Shown here one piece after another: positions 33,874-43,390 of a stretch of DNA of 57,080 nucleotides (position 1 is its first letter; each line of letters begins with the position of its first letter). Source of the DNA: Acidobacteriota bacterium (GTDB lineage: Bacteria > Acidobacteriota > Blastocatellia > RBC074); NCBI GenBank assembly GCA_018268995.1, contig JAFDVL010000036.1, forward strand, positions 1 through 57,080. Reading direction: 5' to 3'. A model generated the notes under the pieces. It was not told the origin of the DNA, did not search any database, and saw only the letters and a program-made list of their open reading frames with translations. A program made the position numbers and the translations under genes.

Positions 33874-36210
33874 ATGGCAACGGCTACCTTTGAAAAAAGC
33901 ACAACAGACTCGACTTCTGATCTGACGGTTGACACCCGCAAATCCACACTGCTTTTGATTGGCAATCCAAATGTTGGCAAATCCGTCGTGTTTGGATACC
34001 TCACAGGTCGGTATGTAACAGTTTCCAATTACCCGGGTACAACAGTAGAAGTCTCGCGCGGCGCGATGCGGTATGGCGGGCGTGATTGGGAAGTGATTGA
34101 CACACCGGGCGTCAACTCTCTGATTCCGCAATCTGACGATGAGCGCGTGACACGCGACATGCTGATTACGGGCAAGCCGGATTTGATTGTGCAGGTTGCT
34201 GATGCCAAGAATTTGCGCCGCACGTTATTGATTACTTCCCAACTGGCTGAATTTGGCATTCCGCTGATTCTAGTGTTGAATTTGATGGATGAAGCACGCA
34301 GCCGCAATATCGAAATTGATACAGCAGGCATTAGCGAACGCTTCGGCATTCCCGTCGTTGAAACGGTGGCGATTGATGGCGAAGGATTGGATTTGCTGCA
34401 CAAAATTCTGGGTCGTGCGCGCGTGCCGAAAGATCCGTTGGCGGAAAACCGCCAGCAGTTGCTGGAACACGAAAGCTTTGCTGGGACACCGATTGAAAAG
34501 GGAACCGGACATTTGCCGATTTCCCTGACGATTGAATGGTTACAAACGCGCGACACCGAATTGCGCCAAACCGTTGAAGAGACGCTAGGCGTTGAGACGA
34601 GCCTGGTGAATAGTACGCGCTTGCAATTGCGCAAGCTGGCGACACGATTGGAAGACCTGCGTCACACTTTTCTGGATGAAGCCGTCGCGGCCTATAAAAA
34701 AACTGCGCCTGGGGTCGTAAAGGATGTTCGTGAAAGTCGCTTACTGCAATTCGCGATGGCTTGTTTGTTGCTGGGGCTGAGTTATTTTTTAGTGACTGAA
34801 GCGACACGCTTTACGAATGCGCTCTTTCGCACCAGCCTCCCGACACTGTATGACATCGTGAATGGCTGGCTTGATCAAAGTGTGTTGCCCCTGATCCAGC
34901 CGAAACTGGGCGTTGCGGGTGCTGTATTGTTTGGGCAGCCAAACTCGGAGGGAGTATACGAAAGTGGTCTTTTGCATCCATTTCTGGCGCAATTGTTGTT
35001 ATTGGTTGCGCCGGTCATGGTTCCGCTTGCCTTTGTGATTACACGCTCAAAAAGCTTTGCCGAAAAGCTGGGACGATGGGCGCGCGATTGGCATACAGGG
35101 ATTCCGGTGCTGCTGGTTGTGCTGTTGTTAATGTATGAATTCGTTGGGGTCATTGGTGCCGGAACGTTGGTAGATTTTATGGAAACGACAATCTTCAACG
35201 CCTACCTGACGCCGTTTCTGAAAAGTCTGATTCCGGCGGGCTTCTTTTATGACCTCTTGGTTGGTGAGTATGGCGCGATTTCGGTTGGCCTGACTTATGC
35301 GCTGGCGATTATCCTGCCAATTGTTACCACCTTTTTCATTGCTTTCGGATTACTGGAGGACAGCGGCTATTTGCCACGATTGGCGATTTTGTCAGATCGC
35401 GTTTTTCGCTTTATGGGGTTGAATGGCAAAGCGGTTTTGCCAATGGTACTAGGCTTGGGATGCGACACGATGGCGACGATGACGACGCGCATTTTGTCCA
35501 CCCGAAAAGAGCGCCTGATTGCCACATTATTGTTAGCGCTTGGGGTTCCGTGTTCCGCACAGCTTGGCGTCATTCTTGGCATCAGCGCCAGCCTGAGCAT
35601 CGGTGTCGGGCTGACTGTATTTGGCGTCGTGCTTTCGCAAATGATGTTGATCGGCTTTTTATCTTCCAAGTTGATCAAGGGCGAGCGCAGTGATTTCATT
35701 TTTGAAATTCCGCCGATTCGTGTACCGCAGTTTCGTAATGTGTGGACGAAAACGCGCCTGCGCCTGAAGTGGTATGCCAAAGAAGCGCTGCCCTTGTTTT
35801 TGCTGGGCACGCTGATTTTGTTTATTCTGGATCGGCTGCGTATCCCCACGCCGTGGGGCGTCAAGAGTGGATTGGCAATGATTGAAGCAGGGCTGGCCCC
35901 CTTGGTAGAAGGGGTTCTGTCTTTGCCGAAAGAAGCTGCACGCGTCTTACTGCTGGGCTTTTTGCGCCGTGATTATGGGGCAGCAGGGTTGAATGACATG
36001 GTGCGGGATGGATTATTAACTCCGGTACAAATCACGACGGCATTGATTACGCTGACGCTCTTTATTCCGTGCATTGCGAATTTCTTTATGATTATCCGCG
36101 AGCAAGGCTTACGCAAAGCCTTGTACATTTTGGCCTTCATCACGCCTTTTGCAATTGCGGTTGGTGGTATGGTCAGTTGGGCTTTACGCACACTCAACAT
36201 TCATTTCTAA
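33874..36210 (+). CDS. feoB: Ferrous iron transporter FeoB
   Basis: This 778-residue FeoB has an N-terminal G domain with G1 GNPNVGKS (30-37), switch sequence NYPGTTVEVSRG, G3 DTPG and G4 NLMDEA. A helical spacer follows, then a membrane part with two Gate motifs (about 395-520 and 595-760), including VLGLGCDTMATMTTR and LGVPCSAQLGV, which carry the conserved cysteines. It imports Fe(II) across the inner membrane, driven or gated by GTP. The length is normal. A Fur-like box precedes it and a FeoA-like protein gene follows after 7 bp, so this is a feo operon with reversed gene order. Confidence 0.96.
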   Translation: MATATFEKSTTDSTSDLTVDTRKSTLLLIGNPNVGKSVVFGYLTGRYVTVSNYPGTTVEVSRGAMRYGGRDWEVIDTPGVNSLIPQSDDERVTRDMLITGKPDLIVQVADAKNLRRTLLITSQLAEFGIPLILVLNLMDEARSRNIEIDTAGISERFGIPVVETVAIDGEGLDLLHKILGRARVPKDPLAENRQQLLEHESFAGTPIEKGTGHLPISLTIEWLQTRDTELRQTVEETLGVETSLVNSTRLQLRKLATRLEDLRHTFLDEAVAAYKKTAPGVVKDVRESRLLQFAMACLLLGLSYFLVTEATRFTNALFRTSLPTLYDIVNGWLDQSVLPLIQPKLGVAGAVLFGQPNSEGVYESGLLHPFLAQLLLLVAPVMVPLAFVITRSKSFAEKLGRWARDWHTGIPVLLVVLLLMYEFVGVIGAGTLVDFMETTIFNAYLTPFLKSLIPAGFFYDLLVGEYGAISVGLTYALAIILPIVTTFFIAFGLLEDSGYLPRLAILSDRVFRFMGLNGKAVLPMVLGLGCDTMATMTTRILSTRKERLIATLLLALGVPCSAQLGVILGISASLSIGVGLTVFGVVLSQMMLIGFLSSKLIKGERSDFIFEIPPIRVPQFRNVWTKTRLRLKWYAKEALPLFLLGTLILFILDRLRIPTPWGVKSGLAMIEAGLAPLVEGVLSLPKEAARVLLLGFLRRDYGAAGLNDMVRDGLLTPVQITTALITLTLFIPCIANFFMIIREQGLRKALYILAFITPFAIAVGGMVSWALRTLNIHF

Positions 36211-36217
36211 CTTGAGC

Positions 36218-36622
36218 ATGAAACTAACAGAAGATTTGGTTGAGTTGCTGCGATATGCAAAGACGCAAACCGACGCGCAGGCAATTTCGCATGAAATCCT
36301 TGAGGAAGCCGAACACGAAGGGCTGATAGTTTGCCGTGGCGACCGCCATTTTGAACTCACCTCGCTCGGCCACGAAACGCTTGCCAGAATTCAAGACCGT
36401 CTGGTTTCTGTCAGTCAATTGAATCTGCACGATCAGGCGAAAATTGCCTACGTCAGCCAACGCAACTATGCACGCTTTCAAAAGCTATGTGCCTTTGGTT
36501 TGTCGGCGGGTGTTCCGCTCAGCTTGCGACAAAAATTTCCCAGCTTTGTGATTCAATGCGAAGAAACACAGATTGCCCTGGAAGAGGAAATCGCACACGA
36601 TATTTTTGTCTGGAAGGAATAA
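36218..36622 (+). CDS. Winged-helix plus FeoA-domain protein of the feo operon
   Basis: This 134-residue protein is read from ATG 36218, 7 bp after feoB. Residues about 1-60 look like the wing part of a DtxR/MntR-type winged helix (ISHEILEEAEHEGLIVCRGD, FELTSLGHETLARIQ). Residues about 70-134 form a FeoA SH3-like domain (KLCAFGLSAGVPLSLRQK, IALEEEIAHDIFVW). DtxR-family metalloregulators carry such a C-terminal domain, but the DNA-binding half here is short. It may act as the FeoA partner of FeoB, as a metal sensor, or both. Cytoplasmic. Confidence 0.72.
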   Translation: MKLTEDLVELLRYAKTQTDAQAISHEILEEAEHEGLIVCRGDRHFELTSLGHETLARIQDRLVSVSQLNLHDQAKIAYVSQRNYARFQKLCAFGLSAGVPLSLRQKFPSFVIQCEETQIALEEEIAHDIFVWKE

Positions 36623-36628
36623 AAGGCC

Positions 36629-36651
36629 GTCTGGCGAAGGTTGCGCCGGAC
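36629..36651. terminator. Bidirectional terminator candidate
   Basis: GTCTGGCG (36629-36636) pairs with CGCCGGAC (36644-36651), 8 bp with one G-U, flanked by AAAGG and CTTTG. It fills the 43-bp gap between the convergent feo operon and symporter gene. Confidence 0.4.
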
Positions 36652-36665
36652 TTTGCAGTTCCGCT

Positions 36666-38078
36666 TCAATCCACCAAATCCGCGTTTATCTGGGTTCGAT
36701 TTGTTTTCAAGGCAGAAACTCCTGCCATCATTAGCACGCCTACAGAAATGCCTAAAATCACGGGCGGTACACCAAAATATCCTTGCCGATTGCTGGCGTA
36801 ATGAATAACAAACGTACTTCCGACTGAAGCGAGTATTGAACTCAATGCTGCCGGGGCTGAAACTCGTTTTATATACAACCCGGCAATCACAGGCAGGATA
36901 AAAGCCGTTGTCAGCAACGTGTAAAAAACGGTCAGCGCCGAATATACCGTTTCCAGCCAGACTGCCATCAGCATTCCGATTACGCCGCACACAATCGCCG
37001 TCATTCGGGCCATTCGCATAAGCTGTTTGTCATCCGCGTTCGGATTTAGATATGCCTTATACAAATCTTTGCTGAGCGAAGTCGTAAGCATAAACAACAC
37101 AGCATCAGCAGCACTCAATTCAGCTGCGAAAATTGCCGCCAATAATAATGCTCCAATCCAAAACGGCAGCGCCTGTGTGAGCAGTGTTGGTAATGCTAGC
37201 TCACTGTTTGCCAGTGTCGGATAGCCCAAGCGTGCTGCCATTCCGAACAGTGCAGGCACAGCAGCAAAAATCAGCAGCCCAGCGGCATTGATGCCCACGC
37301 CGAGTCGCGCCGCTTTTTCATCCCGTGCAGCGAATACCTTTTGCAAAATGCCCGGCGAGATGATGAACGCAGGCATCACGGTTGCCAGATAAAAAAGCGG
37401 AATCTCAAGACTCCCATTGGTAAAGCCATAGAAATTGGTTGGCAGGAGGCGAGCAGTTTGTTCAGAAGGCGGATGGTAATTGAGCCATAAATAAATTAAT
37501 GCGAACGTAAACCCAAGCAGTTTCATTGCCAATTGCAGCACATTCACACGCACAGCGGTGTGCAACCCGCCTATTGAGAAATACACAGTCACTACGGTTG
37601 CTGCGATGAAATACCCTGTTGTTTTGCCTACACCTGCAACTACGTTCAGCAACGCTGCGCCGCCAATCAACTGCCCGGCAAAAATGATCAACGAACCCGC
37701 CCACAATAACAACGCCGCCAGATTGCGCACCCCCTTGCTGTAGCGAAATTCCAGATAATCCCCGACCGTATAAAGATTGTGTATCTGTGCTATTCGCCAG
37801 ATTTTCGGAGCCACTGTCAAAGCCAGCAACAGCGACCCTACGCCTGCCGCGCCCACCCACCACCACGCCGCTAGTCCCAGTCTGTAACCAAGCCCTGTCG
37901 CTCCAATTGTGGAACCCGCGCCAATATTGGCTGCCAGCAAAGTTGTTGCAATCATCCCTGCTCCCAAGCCCCGTCCCGCCACAAAGAAATCGCTGGAGCT
38001 TTGCGCACGCCGCGAGACCATGAGGCTGAGCGCAATCATTGTCAGGGCATAAAGGATGAGAATCGCTAGATAGGTCAT
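36666..38078 (-). CDS. Sodium:solute symporter (SSS family)
   Basis: This 470-residue inner-membrane protein has about 12-13 hydrophobic segments. SSS-family landmarks are FFVAGRGLGAGMIATTLLAANIGAGSTIGATGLGYRLG near the N-terminus and the later AAIFAAELSAADAVLFMLTTSLSKDLY. These proteins import sugars, amino acids or organic acids with Na+. It is the last gene of the minus-strand run and starts 10 bp after the P1 peptidase stop, so a peptide- or amino-acid-derived substrate is plausible. Confidence 0.9.
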   Translation of the reverse strand: MTYLAILILYALTMIALSLMVSRRAQSSSDFFVAGRGLGAGMIATTLLAANIGAGSTIGATGLGYRLGLAAWWWVGAAGVGSLLLALTVAPKIWRIAQIHNLYTVGDYLEFRYSKGVRNLAALLLWAGSLIIFAGQLIGGAALLNVVAGVGKTTGYFIAATVVTVYFSIGGLHTAVRVNVLQLAMKLLGFTFALIYLWLNYHPPSEQTARLLPTNFYGFTNGSLEIPLFYLATVMPAFIISPGILQKVFAARDEKAARLGVGINAAGLLIFAAVPALFGMAARLGYPTLANSELALPTLLTQALPFWIGALLLAAIFAAELSAADAVLFMLTTSLSKDLYKAYLNPNADDKQLMRMARMTAIVCGVIGMLMAVWLETVYSALTVFYTLLTTAFILPVIAGLYIKRVSAPAALSSILASVGSTFVIHYASNRQGYFGVPPVILGISVGVLMMAGVSALKTNRTQINADLVD

Positions 38079-38088
38079 GAGAGGGAGC

Positions 38089-39141
38089 TTACAAATCAGA
38101 AACGCTTGGCAAGCCAGGCAAGCCTTTTGCTACTTTCACCGCACGTACAACAGCCTGCGCCATCGCTTCGGCAGCGAGCGCGCCAAGCAATGTCACGTTC
38201 GCGGTCTTTTCCACTTTGCCTGTCGCCAGCGCGAAAATCGTGTCGCCATCGAACATCGTATGTGCCGGATTGATCGTGCGGGCAAAGCCGTCGTGTGCCA
38301 TTTGCGCGATCTTTTGGCATTCGGCTTTGGTGAGTTTGGCATCCGTGGCCACGACACCAATCGTCGTGTTTGTCCCGCCCAACAGCGGCGGAGGATTTTC
38401 GCCGCGCAAAATCGCAGGCATTGTACCCATCAGCTTTTTGCCGTCGAGAGTACGTGCTCCGGCGATCAATTTGCCGTTTTCAAATATATCTCCAACTGCA
38501 TTGACCGCGACAATTGCGCCGACAGTGAAACTATTCGGCAACCTGATTGAAGCCGTGCCAATGCCGCCTTTCATCGCGCGATTCATCCCAAATAATTTGC
38601 CGATGGTCGCGCCTGCGCCTGCGCCCACATTGCCTTCAGCAGGTTGCTTGTCCGAAGCGTTTTTACAGGCTTCGTAGCCTGCATCGGCACTGGGGCGAAT
38701 CTTCGCATCGCCAACGCCAAGGTCATACAAAATCGCGGCGGGCACAATCGGCACTTTTGCCACGCCAGTGTTGTATCCGATGTCACGCTCTTCTAAAAAT
38801 TTCACAACACCCGTCGCCGCTTCCAGCCCGAATGCCGAGCCGCCAGCTAAGACAATCGCGTGAACCTGTTGCACCAGATTTTGTGGATCAAGCAAATCCG
38901 TCTCGCGCGTGCCAGGTGCAGAGCCGCGCACATCTACGCCCGCAGTCGCGCCCGCTTCGGTGAGGATGACGGTGCAACCTGTCGGGCGGCGTTTGTCGGT
39001 GAAATGCCCGACCTTGATGCCCGCAACATCGGTGATGGCGGTTTTATTAGCTTGCGTGATAGCCGGAAGGTTGGCTGCGAGCGTGAAGCCCAACGAGCCG
39101 CGCAACAGATCACGACGCGAGAGGGAGAGTTGGAGAGTCAT
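38089..39141 (-). CDS. P1-family aminopeptidase (DmpA/BapA type), Tat-exported
   Basis: This 350-residue Ntn-fold peptidase begins with a Tat-like signal (SRRDLLRGSLGFTLAANLPA). Family landmarks are GIKVGHFTDKRRPTGCTVIL, VLAGGSAFGLEAATGV and EGNVGAGAGATIGK. P1 enzymes cleave themselves to expose a nucleophile; the expected site is N258-T259 within LLGGTNTTIGVVATD. Substrates are D-amino-acid or beta-amino-acid amides and peptides, or L-aminopeptidase substrates. It overlaps the preceding nucleotidyltransferase gene by 4 bp and is followed by a symporter. Confidence 0.9.
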   Translation of the reverse strand: MTLQLSLSRRDLLRGSLGFTLAANLPAITQANKTAITDVAGIKVGHFTDKRRPTGCTVILTEAGATAGVDVRGSAPGTRETDLLDPQNLVQQVHAIVLAGGSAFGLEAATGVVKFLEERDIGYNTGVAKVPIVPAAILYDLGVGDAKIRPSADAGYEACKNASDKQPAEGNVGAGAGATIGKLFGMNRAMKGGIGTASIRLPNSFTVGAIVAVNAVGDIFENGKLIAGARTLDGKKLMGTMPAILRGENPPPLLGGTNTTIGVVATDAKLTKAECQKIAQMAHDGFARTINPAHTMFDGDTIFALATGKVEKTANVTLLGALAAEAMAQAVVRAVKVAKGLPGLPSVSDL

Positions 39142-39587
39142 TTTTTTTCAGGGAGAGTCAACGATTCGAGGTCAACCAAATCTTGCAAGCGGCCAGCGGC
39201 TCGCTTGGCTTGGATGAGGTCTTGCTTGGAAATGATGTGGGCAAGAACGCCGTCAAAGTCTGATTCAACGCGATTTTCCCAGGCTTCCTCAAAGCGCACA
39301 CCGTCAATGGACATCAAAACGTCAACGCGGGCAGGCGGGCGTCCCATTTGATAAAAAGAGCCAGGTTGCGTGAAGTCCGTTTCCGTTAATCCCGATAATG
39401 GCGCACCAAATTGACGCAACGCCTGAAACACCAGTTTCGCGTTTTCGGAATCCGTCCAAACCCAAATATCCAGGTCTTTGGTGAAGCGCGGTTCAGTGTA
39501 TTTCATCACCGCGTAGCCACCAATGACCAGATACTTAACTTGCTTGGCGTTCAAAATGCTCAATAGTTCTTTGAAGTCGGAGATCAT
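39138..39587 (-). CDS. Nucleotidyltransferase-fold protein (DUF6036-like)
   Basis: This 149-residue protein has the minimal nucleotidyltransferase motif VIGGYAVMKY...KDLDIWV, with the GG and DxD of the pol-beta fold, followed by VDVLMSIDGV, where the third acidic residue of this fold lies. Such proteins are often encoded beside a small partner in toxin-antitoxin-like pairs. Here the partner is the 73-residue protein whose gene overlaps its start by 53 bp. It overlaps the P1 peptidase gene by 4 bp at the other end. The activity is not demonstrable from sequence. Confidence 0.75.
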   Translation of the reverse strand: MISDFKELLSILNAKQVKYLVIGGYAVMKYTEPRFTKDLDIWVWTDSENAKLVFQALRQFGAPLSGLTETDFTQPGSFYQMGRPPARVDVLMSIDGVRFEEAWENRVESDFDGVLAHIISKQDLIQAKRAAGRLQDLVDLESLTLPEKK

Positions 39588-39756
39588 CTGGATTCAAGCC
39601 TCGGTCACGATAATAAAATTCCACCAATTCCCACGCCGCGCGAAAGATCGCCGCATCACCTTGTCGCTGCCAAAACTCAATATCGAAAGACCGATCCATT
39701 TCCTGAAGCTTGCCAAAACGCTCCATCACGAAGTCAGATGCGATTGTTGCACTCAT
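39535..39756 (-). CDS. Small protein paired with the nucleotidyltransferase
   Basis: This 73-residue acidic helical protein ([38 protein letters not shown]) is read from the ATG at 39756, which overlaps the symporter stop as ATGA. A longer reading frame exists upstream but lies inside the symporter gene. Small proteins with this EFWQ-x-GD-x-AIF-x-AAWEL pattern sit next to DUF6036-type nucleotidyltransferases in many genomes, and a toxin-antitoxin relation is suspected for them. Confidence 0.7.
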   Translation of the reverse strand: MSATIASDFVMERFGKLQEMDRSFDIEFWQRQGDAAIFRAAWELVEFYYRDRGLNPDDLRLQRTIEHFERQAS

Positions 39757-41420
39757 GCTCTTTCCTTTCGCGTAAACAAACTCACAATCATTCCCACAAC
39801 AAAGACCGCTACACAACCGACCAGATTGTACCAAAGGAAGCTGATGTTCGTGTAATTGGCGACGACCGCGACGGACGCGATGCCTGCGAACAAGCCGACG
39901 AATGCTCCTGTGCCGGTTGCGCGCTTTGTGCCAATCGCCAACACAAACACGCCGAGCAGCGAGCCGTAAAAGTACGAGCCGAATTTGTTGACGACTTCGA
40001 TCAACGAACCGAGCCGCGAAGCATACAACGCGACGACACACGCGAAGATTCCCCACAAGCCCGTTGAGATTTTGGCGACGCGCAAATACTGCGCATCAGT
40101 TGCGGTCGTGTTGATGTGCCGCCGATAAAAATCAATCACCGTTGCCGTCGAAAGCGCGCTGAGTTCGGCAGAGATCGAAGACATCGCCGCCGCAAAGATC
40201 GCAGCGATGATTAAGCCAATGACGCCTGCGGGCATGTAGGTTGTGACGAAGGTCGGGAAGACGTAGTTGGTGTCGCTGAAAGCTGTAGCGTTTGTGGCTT
40301 TCTTGATTGTTTCGGTAGCTTGTTTGCGGATGTTGGTAATTTCCTGGTTCATTTCTACGAAGCCATTTTGCTTTGTGTCGTGAACACGCTCAAAGCTATG
40401 GGCAGCTTGCATCCGCTGATCCCAGGCCACATCGAATTTCTTTTGTAGCGCGTCGAACTCTGCCTTGTGCGGGCTATTTTGCACCTGTGTGACCGCGTCT
40501 TGCTTAAAGATCATGGGGGGTTGGACGAAGATGTAAAATACAAATACCATGACGCCGATGAAGAGAATCCCAAATTGCATGGGGATTTTGACGAAGGCAC
40601 TCATCAATAATGAAGTTCGTCCCTCATCCACAGAACGTGAAGTTAGAAATCGTTGTACCTGGCTTTGGTCACAGCCGAAATACGAAAGAAACAAAAACAA
40701 TGCAGCAATTACACCTGACCAAAAAGTATATGTTTCGGTCAGGCTGAAGCTGAAATCCACCGTTTTTAATTTGCCCGCTGCCCCTGCCAAATGTAGCGTG
40801 TCAGTCAAAGACGCGCCGATTGGAAACTTACTGATAATCACGAACAGACACACGCCCATTCCGACGAAGATCACGATCATCTGCTTCACGTCCGTCCACG
40901 TCACGGCTTGCACGCCGCCGAACATCGTGTACAGCACGGTCGTCAATCCCATCACCAACACGGTCGTTGTTTCGTTCCAGCCGAGCACAATCGAAAGAAT
41001 CACGGATGGCGCAGAGATGATGACGCCGCAACTCATGCCGCGTTGGATCAGGAACAGAAAACTTGCCAGCGCGCGCGTCTTCGCGTCAAAACGTCTTTCC
41101 AAATATTCATACGCCGTGAAGACTTTGGCGCGATAGAAGAAGGGAACTACTGTGATGCACAAAATAATCATCGCCAGCGGCAAGCCGAAATAGAATTGCA
41201 CGAAGCGCATGCCGTCCACATACGCCTGTCCAGTTGCGCCGACGAGTGTGATGGCCGAAAGTTGCGTCGCCATCACAGATAAGCCGACGGCCCACCACGG
41301 AAGGCTGCGATTGGCTAAGAAATAGCCTTCGACTTCGTTGCTTTTTTTTGTGAGCCGCAGTCCGTCGTAGACAATGTAGATGAGATAGGCAGCGACAATG
41401 ATCCAGTCGAGAGTTTTCAT
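39753..41420 (-). CDS. Sodium:solute symporter (SSS family) with large soluble loop
   Basis: This 555-residue symporter has the SSS signature region [36 protein letters not shown] and [27 protein letters not shown]. An unusual charged insert of about 95 residues lies between membrane segments (about 310-405, containing [20 protein letters not shown] and [11 protein letters not shown]) and looks helical. It is the second symporter in the same operon and follows a 38-codon membrane-peptide gene by 27 bp. The substrate is unknown. Confidence 0.9.
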   Translation of the reverse strand: MKTLDWIIVAAYLIYIVYDGLRLTKKSNEVEGYFLANRSLPWWAVGLSVMATQLSAITLVGATGQAYVDGMRFVQFYFGLPLAMIILCITVVPFFYRAKVFTAYEYLERRFDAKTRALASFLFLIQRGMSCGVIISAPSVILSIVLGWNETTTVLVMGLTTVLYTMFGGVQAVTWTDVKQMIVIFVGMGVCLFVIISKFPIGASLTDTLHLAGAAGKLKTVDFSFSLTETYTFWSGVIAALFLFLSYFGCDQSQVQRFLTSRSVDEGRTSLLMSAFVKIPMQFGILFIGVMVFVFYIFVQPPMIFKQDAVTQVQNSPHKAEFDALQKKFDVAWDQRMQAAHSFERVHDTKQNGFVEMNQEITNIRKQATETIKKATNATAFSDTNYVFPTFVTTYMPAGVIGLIIAAIFAAAMSSISAELSALSTATVIDFYRRHINTTATDAQYLRVAKISTGLWGIFACVVALYASRLGSLIEVVNKFGSYFYGSLLGVFVLAIGTKRATGTGAFVGLFAGIASVAVVANYTNISFLWYNLVGCVAVFVVGMIVSLFTRKERA

Positions 41421-41447
41421 AAAGGGTAGTCGGTAGAAAAATTGCGG

Positions 41448-41564
41448 CTACGCGAATGTCTTGGAGAACATCCACATTGCCGTAATCACGACAACGGTGG
41501 TGATGATGGCTGCAATGTAAACGCGATTCCAGTGGGGATATTCCTGTTCTTCCGGCTCAGTCAT
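41448..41564 (-). CDS. 38-residue membrane peptide upstream of the symporter
   Basis: ATG 41564 to TAG 41448 encodes a peptide with an acidic N-terminus ([15 protein letters not shown]), one hydrophobic helix ([18 protein letters not shown]) and a short basic tail (SKTFA). It overlaps the end of the decarboxylase gene by 8 bp and precedes the symporter by 27 bp on the same strand. Very small single-span partners encoded beside SSS symporters are known, so it is probably an accessory subunit. It is too short for routine gene calling. Confidence 0.65.
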   Translation of the reverse strand: MTEPEEQEYPHWNRVYIAAIITTVVVITAMWMFSKTFA

Positions 41565-42930
41565 GCTTCAGCGCCTCCAAAACGCGTTGGTGTAGTTGTG
41601 GGACGTACTGCAAATGCTCAGGCTTCATCAACACGCTACGAAAGACGGTGAGCATTGGCGCGTCCCAAATCAAATCAGCATGCTCAGCCAGCAAATGCGG
41701 CTTGGCATTCATTTTCGCCAGATAAATCGGATGCTGCGTGTCGTTCATTAATTCGGAAAAAACGCGATGTGTGACCTCGCTGATGGCTGAAACGCGATTG
41801 TCCTCCAGTTTCGGAAAGAAGGTGACGATGTCGAGCGATGGTTGCGCGAGCAAACGCAACTCTTCGCTTGCTGTAATCAACTTCGCCCATTCCAACGCGG
41901 CTTGGCGAGTTTTCGACAAAATTGCCCCAAGACCTTTTTCGATGCCCTGCAAGGGGAAGCATTGCAATGTGGCCCACAAGGCGGCTGCCGCTGCGCCTGC
42001 GCGCGAGCATTCTAAACTGATTTCACCGAGGTGCAATTCGCTGGAGGTAAAATACGTGTACGGCGAATCGTGTTTGTAAAACCGCCCGACCGTTGGATCA
42101 CGGAAGAGCACCGCGCCGCAGCCGTAAGGTTGTAAGCCATGTTTGTGCGGGTCAATCACCAGACTGTCGCAGGCTGCAATTGACGAATACGCCAGCGCTT
42201 CTTGCTCGCCGAGCAACGGGCTGTCGGCAATTTGCAGCAGCTTGAAAAATCCGCCGTATGCGCCGTCTACGTGAATCCGAAAGTCATATTTTTTCTTTAA
42301 TTCCAGTGCGGCGAAAATAGGATCAATTGCGCCGAGCGCGGTCGTTCCTGCGGTCATCACGACCGTGCCGATAGCGCCTGTTTCCAGCTTTGCCTGCAAA
42401 TCCTCCAAATCCATCCGCCCCTGATGGTCGGAGGCGATTTCGACGCCCTTTGCGCCAATGACTTCGCACATTCGGCTATGCGTGTAATGTGCTTCGCTGG
42501 AATAGGCAATTGCTTTGTCACGATGCAAGTTGCGCGCAACCCACAATGCTTCCAGATTCGCAATCGTGCCGCTGGAAGTTAAATGACCGAGGTATTCTGT
42601 GAAACGAAAGAGCCGGGCTAATTCAGCCATGACTTCGGTTTCCATTTTCGCGGTCGCCGGGCCACCATCCAGCGCGTGATTGTTCGGATTGATTTGCTGC
42701 GCCAGAAAATACGCGATAGACGCGATTTCGTGCGGCGGTTTCAGCATTTGCCCGGCGTAGCTCGGATGCCAGAACGGATAGTTATCGTGCAGTCGTTCGA
42801 CCAGTTGCGTGATAACTTCGCGAGCTTTTTCGGCGGGCATGCGCAACGTTTCATCCACTTCATAAGCGTGCCAACGCGCCTGGAAATCGGAGAGTTGTTG
42901 CAATCCTTCAAGCAATAGTTCCGTATTCAT
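41557..42930 (-). CDS. Group II PLP-dependent amino-acid decarboxylase
   Basis: This 457-residue enzyme has [20 protein letters not shown] (about 115-134), the cofactor aspartate in [10 protein letters not shown], and the Schiff-base lysine K263 in [13 protein letters not shown]. This is the glutamate/aromatic-amino-acid/aspartate decarboxylase superfamily. The exact substrate cannot be set; tyrosine, DOPA, glutamate and aspartate are candidates. It is cytoplasmic. It is encoded between a DUF4157 gene and a symporter gene, and an SSAT-like acetyltransferase two genes upstream could acetylate its amine product. Confidence 0.9.
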   Translation of the reverse strand: MNTELLLEGLQQLSDFQARWHAYEVDETLRMPAEKAREVITQLVERLHDNYPFWHPSYAGQMLKPPHEIASIAYFLAQQINPNNHALDGGPATAKMETEVMAELARLFRFTEYLGHLTSSGTIANLEALWVARNLHRDKAIAYSSEAHYTHSRMCEVIGAKGVEIASDHQGRMDLEDLQAKLETGAIGTVVMTAGTTALGAIDPIFAALELKKKYDFRIHVDGAYGGFFKLLQIADSPLLGEQEALAYSSIAACDSLVIDPHKHGLQPYGCGAVLFRDPTVGRFYKHDSPYTYFTSSELHLGEISLECSRAGAAAAALWATLQCFPLQGIEKGLGAILSKTRQAALEWAKLITASEELRLLAQPSLDIVTFFPKLEDNRVSAISEVTHRVFSELMNDTQHPIYLAKMNAKPHLLAEHADLIWDAPMLTVFRSVLMKPEHLQYVPQLHQRVLEALKHD

Positions 42931-42940
42931 ATTTCTTGCC

Positions 42941-43390
42941 TTAGGAATCAGGTGATTTCATTTGTTCGATCAGCAAATCGCTGTAAATTCGTTCTTCCAT
43001 CGCGCGCGCTTCGATTTCAAATTCATTGTAGTAATACGCGTGATTGAAGTTGCGATGCTGGGTGTATTGCTTGCCCCACTTGGTTAAGTAGCTCGCGCGA
43101 AAGCGCCATTTGCCGTAGCGCTGAAATTGCACACTGTGTGTGACCTCGTGCCCAATCAGCGCGATGCCTTCAATGGAATCGGGGTCAAAAGTACCAGGCT
43201 TGAAAAAAATGTTGTTGCCGTCTGTGTAAGCAGTCGCATCCATCGTGACATAAAATGGGATGCCTTCGTAGACACAAATTTGATCAAGGTCGAAGTCAGG
43301 GAAATAGGGTGCAAGCAGCTTTTTCACGTGGTCAGGAAGCGGCTGCGCTTCGGATTTATCGGCTCTAAAAATACGAGCACGCCTATTCAT
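42941..43390 (-). CDS. Stand-alone DUF4157-type zinc metallopeptidase
   Basis: This 149-residue protein has the zinc-peptidase helix [17 protein letters not shown] with H81, E82 and H85, and the downstream [14 protein letters not shown] typical of the DUF4157 (eCIS core) domain. That domain is usually one module in large contractile-injection-system-associated proteins. Here the whole gene is the domain, with no signal peptide and no injection genes nearby. It overlaps the GNAT gene by 8 bp. Its role is unknown. Confidence 0.8.
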   Translation of the reverse strand: MNRRARIFRADKSEAQPLPDHVKKLLAPYFPDFDLDQICVYEGIPFYVTMDATAYTDGNNIFFKPGTFDPDSIEGIALIGHEVTHSVQFQRYGKWRFRASYLTKWGKQYTQHRNFNHAYYYNEFEIEARAMEERIYSDLLIEQMKSPDS

